Position numbers and translations under genes: made by a program. A model generated the notes under the pieces. The model searched no databases. It saw only the letters and a list, made by a program, of their open reading frames with translations, and was not told the origin of the DNA. This document shows, one piece after another, positions 1-11,879 of a stretch of 64,000 bases of DNA. Position 1 is the first letter of the stretch, and each line of letters begins with the position of its first letter. The DNA is taken from NCBI GenBank assembly GCA_023014485.1, contig JAJOZX010003304.1, positions 42,501 through 106,500 on the forward strand, written 5' to 3'. This stretch comes from Bathynomus jamesi (lineage: Eukaryota > Arthropoda > Malacostraca > Isopoda > Cirolanidae).

Positions 1-182
1 CCATATGTTTAAGGTACGTCATACGCGCTATTGTAGCTTTCTTCTAAACAAAATACACACCCACAACTGAAATTTCGAGTATACACTTAGTACCAAAAAA
101 ATTTTCCAAGTCATGAAATCGGATGTAACTGAAGAAAATTATCACTCATTTTGTTGCCTACCTATTTTCAAATAATTTCCTT

Positions 183-183
183 T

Positions 184-232
<49 letters not shown>
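183..232. repeat. (GA)n microsatellite
   Basis: About 50 bases of GA repeat with one GGA interruption. The reading frame downstream of it is low complexity and not a gene. Confidence 0.95.
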
Positions 233-1001
<769 letters not shown>

Positions 1002-1574
1002 AGTAGATAGATAGTTGTAGAAGAATCGTATTAAATTCTTCAAAGAAATTATCATTAAACACAAAAATGAAAATCCAGTATTCAATCAAGCGATATAAAA
1101 AACACTTTTAACCTAAAACAAAGCCCCACCCCTCACCCCGATCCACCCCGAAAAAAGAAAAACCCTCAAAATAAAATATAAAAAAATAAAAACACGAAAA
1201 CAAAACGATGAATACCGATACAAAAAAAACAAACAAACTAAAAACCAAAAAAAAAACCGATTACAAAAGATAAAAACAAAGAACAAAAACGCGCACGTTT
1301 TAAAACAGACTCAGGCCTATATTCATTCGGCCTCGCAGCGGCGGCGAATATACGTTATGCAAATGAATTAAAGGCAAATAAGTGAATTCGAACCTCGTGT
1401 TTGGATTAACTTTTTTATCGGCAACGAAATAAAAAAAAGGTTTTAGACGCATATGTAAAAATAATCTTGTATTTTCCTGTGTCCAATAAATTATGCCTCG
1501 GGGGATAGTTTAAAAAGGGAATTCTATTTGTTTAGCGTCTTCTCAACTTGGCCTTAGAACACATTCAACCAGTG

Positions 1575-1576
<2 letters not shown>
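1002..1576. other. A-rich low-complexity stretch
   Basis: From about 1090 to 1290 the plus strand is almost pure A and C with A runs. The rest is AT-rich. No gene or element end was recognised. Confidence 0.6.
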
Positions 1577-1609
<33 letters not shown>

Positions 1610-1772
1610 GTCTTTATATCGTTTTAAGAAATGCCTTCAACCTAATTATATCGTTGTAACCAAATATTTTTAGTGAATATTTTGGATAGACGTATCGCAT
1701 GTCTTCAGCCGAATATTATGACGTATTAGACGGACAGGTATTACCAGTTAATACTCTTCCTTATACTTTTAC

Positions 1773-2056
1773 TTTTGGTTAGCTTCCGCCCGAATTGTTC
1801 ATTCTGACGAAGGTCAAGCTTTTCACTCCACCTTAGACCTACAGTTTAACGTGGAATCCGAACCACGCCCCATCAGCAGCCCAGCGTCTTAACCACTAGG
1901 CCACCTAGGGTACCCATTTATCTACCAACCACTTTCTTTATTGTGTGGAAGGAAGAACAGCTGGGTTTTGCTGCACGCCGGCTGCCGTCGGGTCTCGAAC
2001 CCGGGGCCGATGGATTCGTAGTCAGCGACGCTAACCACTACACCACCGAGGCGCAT
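1773..2056 (-). mobile_element. SINE-A, dimeric tRNA-derived SINE
   Basis: Read on the minus strand this copy has two tRNA-like heads in series. The first carries an A box like TGGTGTAGTGGTTAGC and a B box like GGTCTCGAACCC in reverse. The second carries an A box like TGGCCTAGTGGTTAAG and a B box like GGTTCGGATTCC. The tail ends near the motif GAAGCTAACCAAAAG. Other copies lie at 8208, 35414, 52421 and 59729, with a half copy at 23465. Such SINEs are transcribed by RNA polymerase III from the internal A and B boxes and moved by a partner LINE, which is family knowledge. An AT microsatellite abuts the 5' end (2057-2083). Confidence 0.85.
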
Positions 2057-2237
2057 TTATATATATATATATATATATATATAAATATATAAAGTTTTTC
2101 TTTCAACGGAATGATTTAATTGAATATTAAGAGAGTGTGCGTGTGTGCGTTTCAAGTCGAACGTCTGCCACCGGATGTCCTAAAATGGAAGCTTTGTACG
2201 TAACTGCTTGTATGAATGAATGTTACCTTTATAAGCA

Positions 2238-2240
<3 letters not shown>

Positions 2241-2295
<55 letters not shown>

Positions 2296-2381
2296 ATTTC
2301 TTCCAACTTACCTCGGTACCAGTTTTTCACATCAAAAGAGATTCTAATGGAAATCGGCCCCCTGTTGATGGTTAGGCCCAT

Positions 2382-2434
<53 letters not shown>
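2241..2434. repeat. (GA)n and (AT)n microsatellites
   Basis: GA repeat at about 2241-2291 and AT repeat at about 2383-2434, separated by about 90 bases of unique sequence. Confidence 0.9.
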
Positions 2435-2437
<3 letters not shown>

Positions 2438-3332
2438 TTAAGCCTAAAGGGGGCAGTTTATTCCCCATAAACTTCAGCCATTTTTCTTCACTTTTTGCTC
2501 TTTGTCATCCTTATTTGTATGTTCGTTTTTATTAAATATTGCAAATGGTTTACATTAAGAGCAATCTTATTTGATTTCATATAACAATGTTTGCAATGTT
2601 GCCTTGCATTATTCAGGCATGCGTGTGTTCGTTGATTTATTAACTACAAATTCTCTAATGGTTAACAGCGACCTTATTTGATTAGAAATAACAATGTATG
2701 TTTGCAACATTTATTGCAATGTTGCTGTGCTTTATTAAAGTATGTGCGCTATAAATTCTCTTAAGATTATTTTTTTTTGTAGTTTCTCCTTGTTTAAGGC
2801 CCTGATTATACTCGTTCTGGCTTTGTGTGTGTGTGTGTATTTAGTTCTTTTTTATTATTATAACTATTATCTTCCTTTTGTCTATTGTCCCTTCTTCGTT
2901 AGTTGTGAAATATTTTGTGTAAGCTTTTTTAATGCAACGTTCTTTATCTTCCTTCTTAACTTTAGTTGCTTATTCTCTTCTTTATCTATTGCAGTTTCTT
3001 TTTTTTTACTTTTTAGCTTTCCTCTGTCTTCTCCTTCCTCTTGTTCTCCTCTTGCGACCTCCTCCTCCTCCTTCGCACCCCATTCCCGATCCATGAGGAG
3101 CGTGTCCAACAAGGCGTGGGTCTATTGGCGCGTCTCGCCCGTTCTAATGGGTTTTATTGACACGTCTCCCGCGATAACAACCCTATAATAAATACTCTTT
3201 ATGGTCCTATCGCATTATCTTATATTTCCTGCATGCCTTCCAATCCCGAACTATTAACCTAATTCAATCTGAAGATAGTATTTAGTAATTCTGTTAAACT
3301 CCATCAGGATGAATGTAGTCACGGCGCAATAC
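2435..3332. other. No gene; diverged tandem duplication
   Basis: A unit of about 105 bases containing CTTATTTGATT and a TTGCAATGTTGC motif occurs twice, at roughly 2556-2660 and 2665-2765. After it comes T/C-rich sequence (about 2990-3090) whose 148-codon open frame is compositionally biased and not convincing as a gene. Confidence 0.55.
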
Positions 3333-3358
3333 GTTCACACACACACACACACACACAC

Positions 3359-3982
3359 ATACACACGTAAATACATACCATATATACTGTATATTGTTGC
3401 CATGGACAGGATAAACATCACCAAATTCAGTTACATACGTTCTAAACTAAAATCCATTATTGATCAGTGCAGTCTACCATAAGAGAATAGCAATAAAGAA
3501 AATGGGGATTATCTATTTAAAACATCTTTAAACATAAAGCATAATATACTTTCAGTATACTTCAAACCCAAATATAACGAATATAATGATAACTTCCACA
3601 GTTTCCCGTGCAGTATACTCGATAAGACTAATTAAATATAATTCTTAAATGTAAGTTGCTAAGTGTCGTTGAGCCCAACTGGAAATAATTCTGAATTCTT
3701 TATTACTGTGATTATTTTTGGAGCGGAGTTTAATAGCAGCAAGCGGTTGGAAGACCTTTTTTGACGGAGATATTAAGGGAGAGAAGAGTCCAAATTGGAG
3801 ATAAGTCCTTCTTAAAGGGAGAATTAAATCAAACCTGTTTTTAAGGACATTCAACTGCGCCACTTTCCAAGGCAAATTAAAAAGGAACATTGGCGGAAAA
3901 TATATGGTTGCCTTTTGATAGTAATATCCTTTTTGTCTGGTTCTGGGACGCATTCTTAGCGAATCTTTAATAAGGTTTACCA
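3359..3982. other. No gene recognised
   Basis: Follows a short AC repeat (3333-3358). AT-rich, with no recognisable protein, element end or RNA. Confidence 0.55.
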
Positions 3983-4009
3983 GTGTGTGTGTGTGTGTGT
4001 GTGTATGTA

Positions 4010-4060
<51 letters not shown>

Positions 4061-4112
4061 ACAGTTATATATACAGTATATATATATATAGTGTGTATAT
4101 ATAGTATAAATG
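3983..4112. repeat. Compound GT/AT microsatellite
   Basis: Alternating GT and AT dinucleotide blocks. The frames across it are simple-repeat artefacts. Confidence 0.9.
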
Positions 4113-4119
4113 ACGAACA

Positions 4120-4200
4120 CCATACAGAGACGAAAAACATTCTTCAATTCTTAATTAACACCAACGTTTTGAAATGTACGTATTACATCATCAGGGCTAA
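4120..4200 (-). other. Possible decayed hammerhead-like motif
   Basis: On the minus strand CTGATGA (4188-4194) is followed by a short TGTA/TACA hairpin, but the expected GAAA is replaced by CAAAAC. It resembles the motifs in the foldbacks at 7998, 22171 and 27414 and may be a degenerate relative. A weak call. Confidence 0.3.
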
Positions 4201-4324
4201 AATAATAAAATACAAAAGACCACTGGGTTAGGAAAACAGAGTCTGGCCCCCGTGTAGACTATTTATTAATTCAATTAATGGTGAAGTACATGAACAGCTT
4301 CACCGCAGGCTGTAAAACCGTTTA

Positions 4325-4334
<10 letters not shown>

Positions 4335-4394
<60 letters not shown>
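4335..4394. repeat. (AT)n microsatellite
   Basis: About 60 bases of AT repeat preceded by TTTA units. Confidence 0.95.
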
Positions 4395-4396
<2 letters not shown>

Positions 4397-5810
4397 GCAA
4401 TTAATTATAATTATTAAAATATATATTTTTATTTTATTTTCATTTATATTGTTTGCTGTCTATTTACTGTATTTGTATATTTACTTGTCTGTCTAGCGAT
4501 CTTCTATACTGTAGGGTCTGTCTACGTATCTTTTTCCCCTCTTTTCAAGGGTAATAATCATAATAATGCCTAAATTTCCATATAAAAATAACATAGATAA
4601 AATGCGTGATATATAAATCTGTTTCCTTACTAAGTTTCCCATAAGACCTGTCTCCATCTGGTTAATAACTGTTTTCCTTCTCAACGAGGGGAAACCAGCG
4701 AGTGATAGGAAATTTCCCCTTTTGCATCCTCCCTTCTGCATACACCAATGGAAACAAAATGGACTTACGAGGGGGGGAATCCAAGGGAACTTTTTCAATC
4801 TTTGTTTGCTCTCAATCTATAAATAAAATTAGTGTATTTTAACCTCATGTTTAATTACCTTTGGGTAAAGGATACACGCGATACAGTGTTTATATATTTC
4901 TGTATTTCTGTTTATATTTCTGTATGTTCATATTTATTCGATGTATTTAAAGACTCGTTTGTTTTTACACATTTTTTATAAGAGAGGAATTTATAATTGT
5001 ATTGTGTATTTATTTCACAGATTGTTGTCACATAATAACGACACCTGCATTTCTGGGGTGTAATTATCTTTACATATATTTCCTTTGTCTGTTTTGTATT
5101 TACCTACTGTAAAATGAATGTAGTTAATTACATTTTGTAATAATATAGTTTCTTATCATCGTATAATTGACAAACTGAATACTCGTCCGGCTCCGGTTTC
5201 AAAGGCTTTCGCTATAATGACGGGAGTAGGGAGTCTAACCAGACTGAAAATGAACATCCCCTAAAATTTAATGAAACCTGCAATGTTTGTATGTGGACAT
5301 ATCCTTCTTGTGCCAAAGTCTGCTACGAACTGTCTGAAATTCCATTTATTAATACAAACATATAGAAAAAAAATATTGGTTTTAGGAACATATTAAACCC
5401 TAAAAGATCAAAAAACCCTAATTCTGGTTGCTTGTGAACTTATTGTCTACTTTGAAATCAGATTTTTTTGTTAAATTTTATATTTTCAACAAAATGTTTG
5501 AATGTTGAAGAATTTTCAAATTTTTCTTTTAAACCGATGTACATTTTTATGTTAAATCCCTCAAATCTATTTGTTAAGTGAGAGTTTAACACAATTAACC
5601 CTTTAAGGCCGCAATTTTTTGTAAGTTATCAATGCGTGTATTTGAAGCGCTACTAATTTGTACCAGTCGTCCTGAAAGAGTTAAATGTATAGTACTGCTT
5701 GACATAATCCATTTCACGAAAGGAAATTTCATTGGAATTAAAATTTTGTTGAAAGTGGTGAAAATTGCTCTTCGGCAAAGTACTTTTATGTTGAAACTAC
5801 TCGACCTATA
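4395..5810. other. No gene recognised
   Basis: AT-rich. Short open frames on both strands have no recognisable domain. No terminal repeats were found. Confidence 0.55.
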
Positions 5811-5812
5811 TA

Positions 5813-6206
5813 CAGGGTTCCCCAGAAGTCTGGACTCATAGGGAAAATAGACATTACATTTTTAAAGTAAAACAAACCCATTTCTAATGTCAGTTTTACA
5901 TATTTCAAGAAAGAAAATACCCTGATGGTTCAGTATACCAATCAAGAGAAGGTGGAACTGGTATTGCTACATGTTTCCGGAAAAAGCCAGAGGAAGGCAT
6001 GTTCGTGAAATAACTAACATGCCTCCCTCTGACTTTTTCCGAAAACATGTAGCAATACTAATTCCACCTTCTCTTGATTGGTATACTGAACCATCAGGGT
6101 ATTTTCTTTCCTGAAATATGTAAAACTGACATTAGAAATGCGTTTGTTTCTCTTTAAAAATATAATGTCTATTTTCCCTATGAGTCCAGACTTCTGGGAC
6201 ACCCTG
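5813..6206. mobile_element. Palindromic mariner-type MITE
   Basis: The 394-bp block is almost a perfect inverted repeat. The left arm begins CAGGGTTCCCCAGAAGTCTG and the right arm is its complement ending CTGGGACACCCTG, with arms of nearly 190 bp meeting near 6008. TA dinucleotides flank both ends, the usual Tc1/mariner target duplication. The terminal CCCAGAAGTCT matches the ends of the deleted mariner-type copy at 21118-21806, so that family is a likely source of transposase. It has no coding capacity. Confidence 0.85.
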
Positions 6207-6208
6207 TA

Positions 6209-6493
6209 TTTTTGTTGCTACGTTTTGTTTCCAAAGTATTTCAAAACTTATAACTGTTCAACTTATTTATAGGACACAAGCGATCACACACTCTGGGTGC
6301 CTTAACGAATAGGGTAATAAATGAAGTGGTCGCGATGTAGTATGTTGTTGATAAAGACACGCGAAGTTGTAGTGTCTGGTGTTAAATGGCATGTTTTATT
6401 TACAGTGAGATTCAAACATGATAAAAAAAAAGCCTCAAACTTAATCAGGGATGATATTTCAATCGTACATCCTTTAGTCATTAATCAACCCCC

Positions 6494-6526
<33 letters not shown>

Positions 6527-7975
6527 GTGTATATATAGTGCGCATCGATTTCGACGGGGTTATAGCCAGCCCCCTTGAGGGAAGCATGGGATCCTTTTCT
6601 CTTATCTATGATTCCGTTAAGGATGACAAGTGATTAATTGTATTTTGATTAGGTATACATTGGAATTTATTATAATAATAATTATTACTACTGTGCAGAG
6701 GAAGATTCTTGTTAACCCAACCTAACCTAACCTAATATTTCGATTTATTAACATTTGGTTAGAGTTTAACAAAAGTCTTCTGCCTAAAGAGGACCTCTCC
6801 TCATTAGATTTGTTTTAGTAAGTTCAGCAGAATTATTATGATAATTCCTAGATACATTTTTTTTTAAATCAATAAAGGACCTCTCCTTAACAGAATATAT
6901 TTCGTGTTTTGACCAAAAAAATCTGTTTTCACCGTTATATTTTAGGCTCAATTACACTACTATCTAACGCTATTAATGCCCAAATTATACGAAATTACAG
7001 TTAATCCTGTATACACGAAGACATTTGTGCAAAATAATATAAGAATTATTATTTATTAAGTAATTTCTGAAGACAAAGTATTATTAGATTCACTGAAATA
7101 ATGTATAAAGATAGGAAGTATGAAGACGTCATATCTGACATATCCTAAACGTTTTTAAGCTAAATACCAATTCGAGTGACTGGCATTTATTGTATCCTTT
7201 GCCCAAACTGTGATTAAACGTATTTTGGAGAAATATCTTAAACGTGAGAATTAATTAAAAGGATAATTATATAATTTTATATATAATGAAGAAAACCCCG
7301 TGGTTTTAATCGTGTTAAAAACTAAAATCATTCAAAGTAAAAGGTATTAAAAAAATGGTTTTTAATTCAAATTGCAAACACGGACCACAGTCAACCAAAG
7401 CTTTAGACGAGATGAGAAAATAACTCTGAATTTTGCGTGGGAATGTCACGTTCAGACTATACATTCTTCATCTTCTACTTCATCTTCATTTGAAGAGGGT
7501 CCCAGATGCGCGTGGACCGAAACGTCTTGCGTCCTCTTAATATTTTTCTTTGATAAGTGTGGATTTTATTTTAGTCCGTTTATTAGCACGTCGTGATGCA
7601 GTTTACAGAATAGATTAGATCCTTGTTACCACCTCTTTTTTTTTATGCTCATGACAGGGCAGTTCATCTTTGAAAAACTAACGATGATTGGCCAGTATCA
7701 ACCAATCACAGTTGTTGTTTTTTATCCCCTGTAAATGTGTTTTCTGCATTATACAATTTGTGTGTTATACTGTGTAAATTTTCAGTCATTTTGTTTACAG
7801 TTATTTAAGAGAGTTTATTCCCTGTAAATTAAAACAATTAAAATGTTTGAAGTTTATTGGGATGGACGAGAAAATACACACTTAAATAAGAGTTACATAT
7901 TGCGGCGATAAACATACATTCTCCTCGGTATTTTTAGGTTTTTAACAATGAATTAGTCACAAAAAAAAAATAAAA
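6209..7975. other. No gene recognised
   Basis: AT-rich sequence with a TATC tetranucleotide run (6496-6524) and a short CCTAA tract (about 6717-6735). Neither strand has a recognisable coding exon. Confidence 0.55.
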
Positions 7976-7997
7976 AATATATATATATATATATAAT

Positions 7998-8159
7998 GAT
8001 GCAAATACACAAGGAAAAAGAAAAAATTATTCAAAGACCTTTCGTGTATTCACCAATACACCTCGTCATTCCCTCGTTGATTCCCTGACGAGGTGTATTT
8101 CTGAATACACGAAAAGCCTTTGAATAATTTTTTCTTTTTCCTTGTGGATGTGCATCATT
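7998..8159. mobile_element. Foldback with a hammerhead-like motif in each arm
   Basis: The arms AATGATGCA...ACACAAGG and CCTTGTGGATGTGCATCATT are inverted copies about 75 bp long around a centre near 8075. Each arm, read outward, has GACGAG, a seven-pair GTGTATT/AATACAC hairpin and GAAA. The structure is repeated in different sequence at 22171-22290 and 27414-27580. No protein is encoded. Confidence 0.7.
8085..8114 (+). ncRNA. Hammerhead-ribozyme-like core
   Basis: CTGACGA (8085-8091), one extra G, the hairpin GTGTATT-TCTG-AATACAC (8093-8110), then GAAA (8111-8114). This follows the CUGANGA-stem II-GAAA order of the hammerhead core. The extra unpaired base before stem II departs from the textbook core, and I could not define stem III and the cleavage site with certainty, so catalysis is not claimed. 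Confidence 0.45.
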
Positions 8160-8207
8160 CATTCATTCATTCATTTCACGTGTTTAGGTGTGAAATACAT
8201 CGCGCAT

Positions 8208-8498
8208 ATAACCTTTGGTTAGCTTCCGCCCGAATTGTTCATTCTCACGAAAGTCAAGCTTTTCACTCCACCTTAGACCTACAGTTTAACGTGGAATCCG
8301 AACCACGCCCCACCAGCAGCCCAGCGTCTTAACCACTAAGCCACCCAGGGTACCCATTTATCTACCAACAACTTTCTTTATTGTGTGGAAGGCTGAACAG
8401 CTGGGTTTTGCTGCGCGCCGGCTGCCGTCATCGGGTCTCGAACCCCGGGCCGGTGGATTCGTAGTCAGCGATGCTAACCACTACACCAGAGGCGCAGC
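8208..8498 (-). mobile_element. SINE-A, dimeric tRNA-derived SINE
   Basis: Nearly the same sequence as the copy at 1773-2056, in the same orientation, with both tRNA-like heads and the shared tail. An AT microsatellite again adjoins the 5' end. Small differences include an inserted ATC next to the first B box. Confidence 0.85.

Positions 8499-8535
<37 letters not shown>
8499..8535. repeat. (AT)n microsatellite
   Basis: AT repeat abutting the 5' end of the minus-strand SINE-A. Confidence 0.9.
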
Positions 8536-8537
<2 letters not shown>

Positions 8538-8599
8538 AAGATCCCCAAACTATGAAAATAATTTTTTTAACATCGCTGACAGTTATGCAGCTACTAAAT

Positions 8600-8800
8600 T
8601 TCATTTAACACATAATCAGTCAGGAGGGGACAAACTGGCACGGAGCTCAGGCCAACTAATTCGGCTCATTGCTCTAACTCCATTTTTATTATTAATTATT
8701 ATTATTATTATTACTAGCATTATCAGTACTCTAACCCCCGACCTCAGCATCTTTACTTTAAGAAAAATGGTGTTCCCAACCTATCTACGGATGGTGCCTC
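8600..8800 (-). mobile_element. SINE-B, tRNA-derived SINE
   Basis: Minus-strand reading gives a degraded tRNA-like head with GAGGTCGGGGGTT near the B box, an ATT/AAT trinucleotide stretch, then GCAATGAGCCGAATTAGTTG, GGCCTGAGC and a CCCTCCTGACTGAT tail. The same body recurs at 53105-53655, 56290-56420 and 58810-59155. The head is worn and its 5' limit is approximate. Confidence 0.65.
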
Positions 8801-8824
8801 ATCGTAACCCATAATTTCGCAGTC

Positions 8825-9375
8825 ATATGAATTTCACAGCCAGAATTAGTGGCTGCAAAGAACTACATTACTGGAAAAGATTACGTAAATCAAATCTATA
8901 TTCGCTGAAAAGAGAGGAGGAGGAGGAGGAGGAGTACACTATTATCAACTCGTGGAAAATAATAGAAAAATTGGGACCTGATCCCAAAATGAACACTATA
9001 ACCATCCAAATAACACTGGAAAAATAGGGAAGGTAGAATGCGCAGTATTCCCAAACTAACGATTAGACAAGACAGCCTCAATCCTGAAAGAAAATAGCTT
9101 TGTCGTCAGAGGACCAACACTATTTAACCAGTTACCAAAAGAAATAAGATATACAACTGGTGTTCATGTGGAAATCCTTAGGAGGAGACTAGACACCTGA
9201 CTCAGGACAATCTCGGATGAGTTGAGTGTGCCTACCTGCCTATGTTAGATGGAAAGCTCAAGAAGGCAAGTATTTTCTTCACTAAACCAACTCCAGAGGT
9301 AAGACCATGAGCCTGACTTCCGTGTGATGAACGGATTTCGTTGAGCGGAACCCATAAAAGGTTACAAAACATATA
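8825..9375 (+). pseudogene. LINE-3 3' end (CR1-like reverse transcriptase C-terminus)
   Basis: The translated frame contains LHYWKRLRKSNLYSLKRE followed after a GAG expansion by YTIINSWKIIEKLGPDPKMN, matching the C-terminal region shared with the LINE-3 fragments at 26522, 56880 and 46440. Frameshifts and stops follow, but FTKPTPEV and DERISLSGTHKRLQNIYA can be read near the end. The 5' part is missing. A hAT MITE sits at its 3' side. It is a dead, 5'-truncated LINE copy. The clade name is inferred from style of sequence only. Confidence 0.65.
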
Positions 9376-9379
9376 TGCG

Positions 9380-9635
9380 CAGATTTACTTATAGGCGGAG
9401 TAGGCACCTGCCTTGGGCGGTAAATTTTGTCGTATTTCAACCTAAATACGACAAAGAGAGCCAAAACGGAAAATAATTAACTTATAAGCACTAACAAATG
9501 AAATATTCACAAATAAATTTTAAAATAAAAAAAAAGAACAGCAACCTCTAATACCAAACTAGCGATATCAAATGGCACACCTATAAACCACTTTAATCTC
9601 TGCCTAGGGGCGGCAAAATGCTAAGTACGCCTCTG
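9380..9635. mobile_element. hAT-type MITE
   Basis: Begins CAGATTTACTTATAGGCGG and ends in the complement of CAGAGGCGTACTTAGC, followed inward on both sides by versions of GCCTNGGGCGGCA. These CAGAGGCGTA ends are typical of hAT elements. No clear 8-bp duplication was found and there is no coding capacity. Confidence 0.6.
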
Positions 9636-10209
9636 TGTGTATATAATATATGGATAGTAATAGTGTACTTTCAAAGCTTTTGATCTGCAATAAAACAAAA
9701 ACAAAAAAAGAAAAGGGTATTCAGTCCCCGATACTAATTAAAATACTTATACGCAATTAAATTCATTCTAAACAGATCAAAGAATATTCTTCCTAAACAC
9801 TATAATTTTTCATCTTTCATTTAAAATCTCCGTTACCGAAATTAGTTTTCAATTTCACATTTGCAAAAGGCGGGATGGGCAACAGAACACAAACCTGCGG
9901 GGGGGGGGGGGGGGGGGGGGGGGGGGATTCTGGAATTGTATAGGGGCGCAATATTCTTCAATGGTAAAAATAGGCTTTCTGTTTACAGAATGGAAATATT
10001 ATTGATTCAATATTTGAATTCATTCTCAGATCGGACGTTCAGTTAATTAAAAGAGAAATATCAGATACGTTCATATGCAATCCTTGTAAGTTTTTAGTTT
10101 TAAGTTTTATAGACAATTAATACAATTATTTGCAAGTTCCTTCCAGTTTTAAAAAATATGTATTTATGCACAAAATATGTATCTATGCACTGAAGATTGA
10201 AATGGAGAA

Positions 10210-10268
<59 letters not shown>

Positions 10269-11000
10269 TTGTTTATTTATTTAAATTCTCAGGAGTCAAA
10301 ACCTCCGAATAGCTATATTAAATTATTTTGGGAATCCGCTCCTCTCTTCCCTCACTTTTTCGTTACTAAAAGGGAGGTGCTCACGGGAAAGGCCAGTAAG
10401 GATAGATTAAAAGTAGTAATGTTTCCTTTGCCAATAAATGTAGTATGAAGCGCTGGTCTGGTCTGGTTAAATCGGAGCAAGTGGAGTTCTCGGGTGATGG
10501 AAAACTTATTGGGAACACTCCGGAGTCAAAACTTCGGAATAAACATTCAGATTCAGAAAGATGCTTAGAGTAGAATTTTAGTTGTAAATAATGTGCAACT
10601 GAATTTCGTGAAAATAAGAGAAAAAACTGCATATGTACACGGTTGAGAAATTTTTTTAATTATGGGGTGCTGACCAGCTGGAGGTGCCTCTGTGTCAGTG
10701 TTTCCTTATCCAAATAATTCCTCTGCAAGGCGTAATATGAAGTAAGTTATGACAAATCTTTTTCTTGAAAAAGGAGGAAAATCACATGCATGATGTGCAC
10801 TTTCGTGGGGTTTCTTAAACTGGGGTATGCTGATCGATTGGAGGTAACTCTGAATAAGTGTTCCCTTATGTAAGTAATTCCAGTGCGAAAGATGAAAATA
10901 AAGAATTAATTTTTAAAAGCAAGTGTCTCAGCACCATGGCTTTGGAATTCATCGAAGAAATGATGCGGCGATGAAATAATTATGATACTTTTTCACTATC
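9636..11000. other. No gene; G run, CT repeat and diverged duplication
   Basis: Holds a run of about 29 G (9899-9926) and a CT repeat (10211-10266). Two similar blocks at about 10650-10740 and 10813-10890 share GGGGTGCTGA and GTGTTTCCTTAT-like wording. No coding sequence was recognised. Confidence 0.55.
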
Positions 11001-11076
11001 TTAGATTTGAAAATTTTCGGTATTAAATTTCATATTGGTATTGAATTTCATATTGTTACTTCATTATTTATATCGG

Positions 11077-11790
11077 TTAGCATGATTATCAATAACAGTA
11101 AATACACACCTCAATCCTTCCGCTTCTCTTACATTCTTGGTGTTTCTTTCTCTCGTGATCTTTCTTGGAAAGATCACATATACTCTCTTTCTCAAACAGT
11201 TTCTAAGAGGTTAGTTGTGCTGGCCGGCTCCGCAGTTTCTTCACCCCCACTCAGTTGCTGTTTCTGTATAGGGGTCTTGTCTGCCTCTGCATGTAGTACG
11301 CTTCTCATGTGTGGGGTGGTACAACCCAAACGGCTCTACTTGACCGGATGCAGTCAAAGGTTTTTTGTCTCATCAATTCCCCTCCTCTTACAGTCTTACT
11401 GTCTTCAATCCCTCTCTCTCTTCGCCGTAATGTTGCCTCACTCTCTCTCTCTATAATGGACACTGCTCTTCTCAACTCTCTAACTGCATGCCTCCTTTAA
11501 AGAGAGCACGCAGTACCAGACTTTCGACACATTCTCATTCCTTTGCTGTCCAACTCTCTAATGCAGAGATTAACCGGTATCCTCAATCTTTCACCTACTC
11601 AACCGGTCAACTCTGGAACAATTTTCCTCAATCCATCTTTCCTCGTCTATGACTTCTAATCTTTTAAACGCAGTGTGTCCAGGCATCTCGAAAACCTTAG
11701 ATTTTTATTTTGGTTCTCTTCTTCTTCTACTACTGGGGGGGGGGGGGTCGTTTTTGTGGGCATTCGCCCCTGGTTCCTCCTTCCGCATAA
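11077..11790 (+). pseudogene. LINE-4 3' end (Jockey/CR1-like pol C-terminus)
   Basis: Readable blocks across frames include LGVSFSRDLSWKDHIYSLSQ, MWGGTTQTALLDRMQSKVFC, LINSPPLT and RRNVASLSL, the wording of the C-terminal region after the reverse transcriptase in many arthropod pol-like LINE proteins. At least two frameshifts are needed. The 3' part contains GISKTLDFYF and then a G-rich hairpin core near 11735-11790 (GGGCATTCGCCCC) shared with repeats at 16970, 39972 and 49863. It is 5' truncated and inactive. Confidence 0.7.
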
Positions 11791-11879
11791 AAAAGTGCTG
11801 TTCCTCGTTTTACTATGATCATATTCCTTGGACTTTACGAATTTTTTTCCCTTTTCTAAGGAAGAGATAAATTAAATTC

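Noticed and set aside
2742..3188. 148-codon plus-strand frame
   Set aside because: Phe, Ser and Leu rich because of T/C-rich DNA, with no domain. The tandem duplication at its left edge also argues against a gene.
6717..6735. True telomere sequence
   Set aside because: Only three or four CCTAA units, internal in the contig and flanked by ordinary sequence. Other tracts at 16087 and 36508 are equally short.
9899..9926. Functional G-quadruplex at the run of G
   Set aside because: A single homopolymer of about 29 G could fold, but homopolymer length is error-prone in assemblies and nothing nearby suggests a role.
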